From positions 1-7,495 of the forward strand of contig JAHEXO010000093.1 in assembly GCA_023252065.1 (NCBI GenBank): 7,495 bases of DNA, written 5' to 3'. Source of the DNA: Nocardioides sp. (GTDB taxonomy: Bacteria > Actinomycetota > Actinomycetes > Propionibacteriales > Nocardioidaceae). The notes beneath the pieces were generated by a model. The model searched no databases and was not told the origin of the DNA. It was given only the letters and a program-made list of their open reading frames with translations. Positions within the stretch are counted from its first letter, which is position 1; every line of letters starts with the position of its first letter. Shown here one piece after another: positions 6,023 through 7,495 of the stretch. The position numbers and the translations under genes were made by a program.

Positions 6023-6155
6023 GGCTTCCCCCCGTCGTACTCCCCTGATGTGGCACCCCGAGAGCACTGAGGGCCTCAGGGTATCCAGAGGCGCTCCCAA
6101 ACCTCAGGGTGGCGACCCTGACGACTCGCGGGCAAGCCTCCCCCAGGCTCGACGC
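6023..6155. promoter_or_regulatory. Divergent regulatory region with repeated TCAGGGT sites
   Basis: This 133-nt region separates two divergent regulator genes. CCTCAGGGT occurs at 6074-6082 and 6102-6110 (28 bp apart, about 2.7 helical turns). The second copy forms a perfect dyad, TCAGGGT-GGCG-ACCCTGA (6104-6121). The first overlaps another dyad, CTGAGG-G-CCTCAG (6067-6079). CTGGATAC on the minus strand (6081-6088) is shared with the precursor promoter. LuxR-type regulators bind dyads of this size, so autoregulation and cross-control are likely. Clear -35/-10 pairs could not be assigned. Confidence 0.5.
6135..6149 (+). promoter_or_regulatory. Small hairpin that may cover the ribosome site of the small LuxR gene
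   Basis: AGCCT-CCCCC-AGGCT is a 5-bp hairpin ending 6 nt before the ATG. Its 3' arm contains AGG, the only Shine-Dalgarno-like bases before that start. Pairing could lower translation. The stem is short, so this is tentative. Confidence 0.25.
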
Positions 6156-6674
6156 ATGACCACCAGCAGCCCCACCACCGCTCCGATCTCGGGCCTGCTC
6201 TCACTCGTCGCCGGGGCCGTCGAGCCGGCGTTCGCCGGTGCCTCGGCCCAGACGCCCGACCTGGCCGCCGTGCTCGGTCAGCTCGCGGGGGGCTGGATGG
6301 CGCTCAAGGAGGACGGCGAGGGCTGGATGCTTCTGCAGTTCGCCCCGCACGCCGGGACGGGCACCGACGATGCGACCGAGACCGTCCCGACGGAGGTTGC
6401 CCCAGCGCGTCCGGTGCCGGCTCGACCTGACTTCGGAGCCCGCGCCCAGCGGGTGCACACTGCGCTCACCGACCGCGAGCGCGAGGTGCTGTGCCTGGTG
6501 GCCGGCGGCGCGACGAACCGTCAGGTCGCCGCTCGGTTGTTCATCTCCCCGAAGACCGCCAGCGTGCACGTCTCGCGGATCCTGACCAAGCTCGACGCCA
6601 CCACCCGCACCGAGGCCGCCGCGCTGGCGCACGCGTCGGGACTGGTGGCCCCGTGGGGGGCCGTGGCTTCGTGA
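6156..6674 (+). CDS. Small LuxR-type DNA-binding protein without a receiver domain
   Basis: This 172-residue cytoplasmic regulator has a C-terminal LuxR helix-turn-helix (about 103-165), with ALTDREREVLCLVAGGATNR followed by the recognition part SPKTASVHVSRILTKL. The N-terminal ~100 residues show neither a phospho-receiver domain nor a Walker motif: a hydrophobic stretch (about 12-50), the near-repeat GWMALKED/GWMLLQFA, then a Pro/Thr/Ala-rich linker. The helix-turn-helix resembles the C-terminal ends of LAL regulators more than response regulators, so this could be an orphan output domain. I chose the ATG at 6156 (AGG 8 nt upstream). An upstream in-frame ATG at 6048 would read through the repeated operator-like sites and has no ribosome site. 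It is divergent from the LAL gene and converges on the ABC gene with a 19-nt gap. Confidence 0.85.
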   Translation: MTTSSPTTAPISGLLSLVAGAVEPAFAGASAQTPDLAAVLGQLAGGWMALKEDGEGWMLLQFAPHAGTGTDDATETVPTEVAPARPVPARPDFGARAQRVHTALTDREREVLCLVAGGATNRQVAARLFISPKTASVHVSRILTKLDATTRTEAAALAHASGLVAPWGAVAS

Positions 6675-6693
6675 ATGCCTCTGGCCGGGTGGC

Positions 6694-7494
6694 TCAGGCG
6701 ACGGCGCTCTCCTCGGGCGCCACGAACTGGGCGTTGTAGAGCCGCGCGTAGGCGCCCTCGTCGACGAGCAGCGACTCGTGGGTGCCCTGCTCGACGATCG
6801 CGCCGTCCTCCATCACCAGGATCAGGTCGGCGTCGCGGATCGTGGACAGCCGATGGGCGATCACGAACGACGTCCGGTCGGTGCGCAGCGCGGCCATCGC
6901 GTGCTGCAGCAGCAGCTCGGTGCGGGTGTCGACCGACGAGGTCGCCTCGTCGAGGATCAGCAGCTCCGGATCGGACAGGAACGCCCGCGCGATCGTGATC
7001 AGCTGACGCTCGCCGGCGGACAGGTTGCTGCCGTCCTCGTCGATGTGGGTGTCGTAGCCGTCGGGCAGCGAGTGCACGAAGCGGTCGACGTACGTCGCCT
7101 GCGCGGCCTCGAGGATGTCCTCCTCGGTGGCGCCCGGGCGGCCGTAGGCGATGTTCTCGCGGATCGTCCCGGCGAAGAGCCAGGTGTCCTGGAGCACCAT
7201 CCCGATCTGGTTGCGCAGGTCGGCCCGCGGCATGGCCGCGATGTCGACGCCGTCGAGCGTGATGCGGCCGCGGTCGACGGCGTAGAACCGCATCACCAGG
7301 TTGACCAGGGTGGTCTTGCCGGCGCCGGTCGGGCCGACGATGGCCACGGTGTGGCCGGGGCGGGCGACCAGGGAGAGGTCCTCGATCAGCGAGGTGTCGA
7401 GGCTGTAGGAGAACGACACGTGCTCGAAGTGCACTTCGCCGTGCCGCTCGCCCTCGGGGGCCGGCGTACCCGTGGCGTCCGCCTCCTGCTCGGG
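6694..7494 (-). CDS. ABC exporter, C-terminal ATPase domain (partial)
   Basis: These are the last 266 residues of an ABC exporter of the membrane-plus-ATPase (MsbA-like) type; the 5' part lies beyond the right edge. The visible part begins with a charged, Pro/Gly-rich linker (about 20 residues). Then come Walker [10 protein letters not shown] (54-62), Q-loop Gln102, signature LSAGERQ (158-164), Walker B LLILDE (178-183) with a D-loop SSVD, and switch His214 in AHRLST. All catalytic residues are present. The signature has Ala and Glu where LSGGQ is usual, a variant common in actinobacterial paired exporters. It ends at 6694, 19 nt from the convergent LuxR gene. The cargo could be a lipid, drug or peptide; a link to the peptide cluster is only positional. 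Confidence 0.92.
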   Translation of the reverse strand, partial: PEQEADATGTPAPEGERHGEVHFEHVSFSYSLDTSLIEDLSLVARPGHTVAIVGPTGAGKTTLVNLVMRFYAVDRGRITLDGVDIAAMPRADLRNQIGMVLQDTWLFAGTIRENIAYGRPGATEEDILEAAQATYVDRFVHSLPDGYDTHIDEDGSNLSAGERQLITIARAFLSDPELLILDEATSSVDTRTELLLQHAMAALRTDRTSFVIAHRLSTIRDADLILVMEDGAIVEQGTHESLLVDEGAYARLYNAQFVAPEESAVA

Positions 7495-7495
7495 C

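Noticed and set aside
4712..6070. Long open frame on the plus strand opposite the LAL gene (452 codons)
   Set aside because: The opposite strand encodes Walker motifs and a full regulator. The antisense product is low-complexity and has no family features.
6023..6100. N-terminal extension of the LAL regulator to a TTG at 6100
   Set aside because: The added 26 residues do not look like the family and would absorb operator-like repeats. The GTG at 6022 has a strong ribosome site at the right distance.

Overview
The window is high-GC (roughly 70% by eye) and has actinobacterial-style genes: LuxR-type regulators, an EmrB/QacA-type efflux protein, frequent GTG starts and short intergenic gaps. 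A Nocardioides-like member of the Propionibacteriales is a reasonable guess from protein style, but it is an inference, not something the sequence proves.

Layout. Positions 1-462 (minus) hold the N-terminal part of a 14-TM-type MFS drug efflux protein that runs off the left edge. Its upstream region (463-813) is unusually structured. It holds a perfect 7+3+7 dyad typical of MarR-type operators close to the gene. Further upstream on the same strand are a promoter-like pair (-35 TTGTCC, -10 TAGCGT), a near-perfect Shine-Dalgarno sequence, a 12-codon leader ORF, competing hairpins and a compact three-way-junction RNA fold. This looks like a leader-peptide attenuator placed ahead of the efflux gene. 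An alpha/beta hydrolase (814-1461, plus) diverges from it and converges on the next block.

The central block (1475-6022, minus) is the most interesting part. It contains a LAL-type LuxR regulator (938 aa), then a 97-aa protein ending in a 23-residue tail made almost entirely of Gly, Asp and Glu, then, 11 nt later, a radical SAM protein with complete SPASM cysteine sets. This is the architecture of a RiPP cluster (precursor plus radical SAM/SPASM maturase plus regulator). The tail composition matches no RiPP class that I can name. A second small LuxR-type protein (6156-6674, plus) diverges from the LAL regulator. The 7-mer TCAGGGT/ACCCTGA occurs three times in the divergent promoter region and once upstream of the precursor, and I found it nowhere else in the window, so one regulator may control all of these genes.

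The right edge (6694-7494, minus) is the ATPase domain of an ABC exporter that continues beyond the window. It converges on the small LuxR gene. Whether it exports the peptide product cannot be decided here.

Working model (inference): the LAL and/or the small LuxR protein switches on the precursor-maturase pair through TCAGGGT sites, and the SPASM enzyme modifies the precursor tail. No protease, separate RiPP recognition protein or dedicated exporter is visible inside the cluster.
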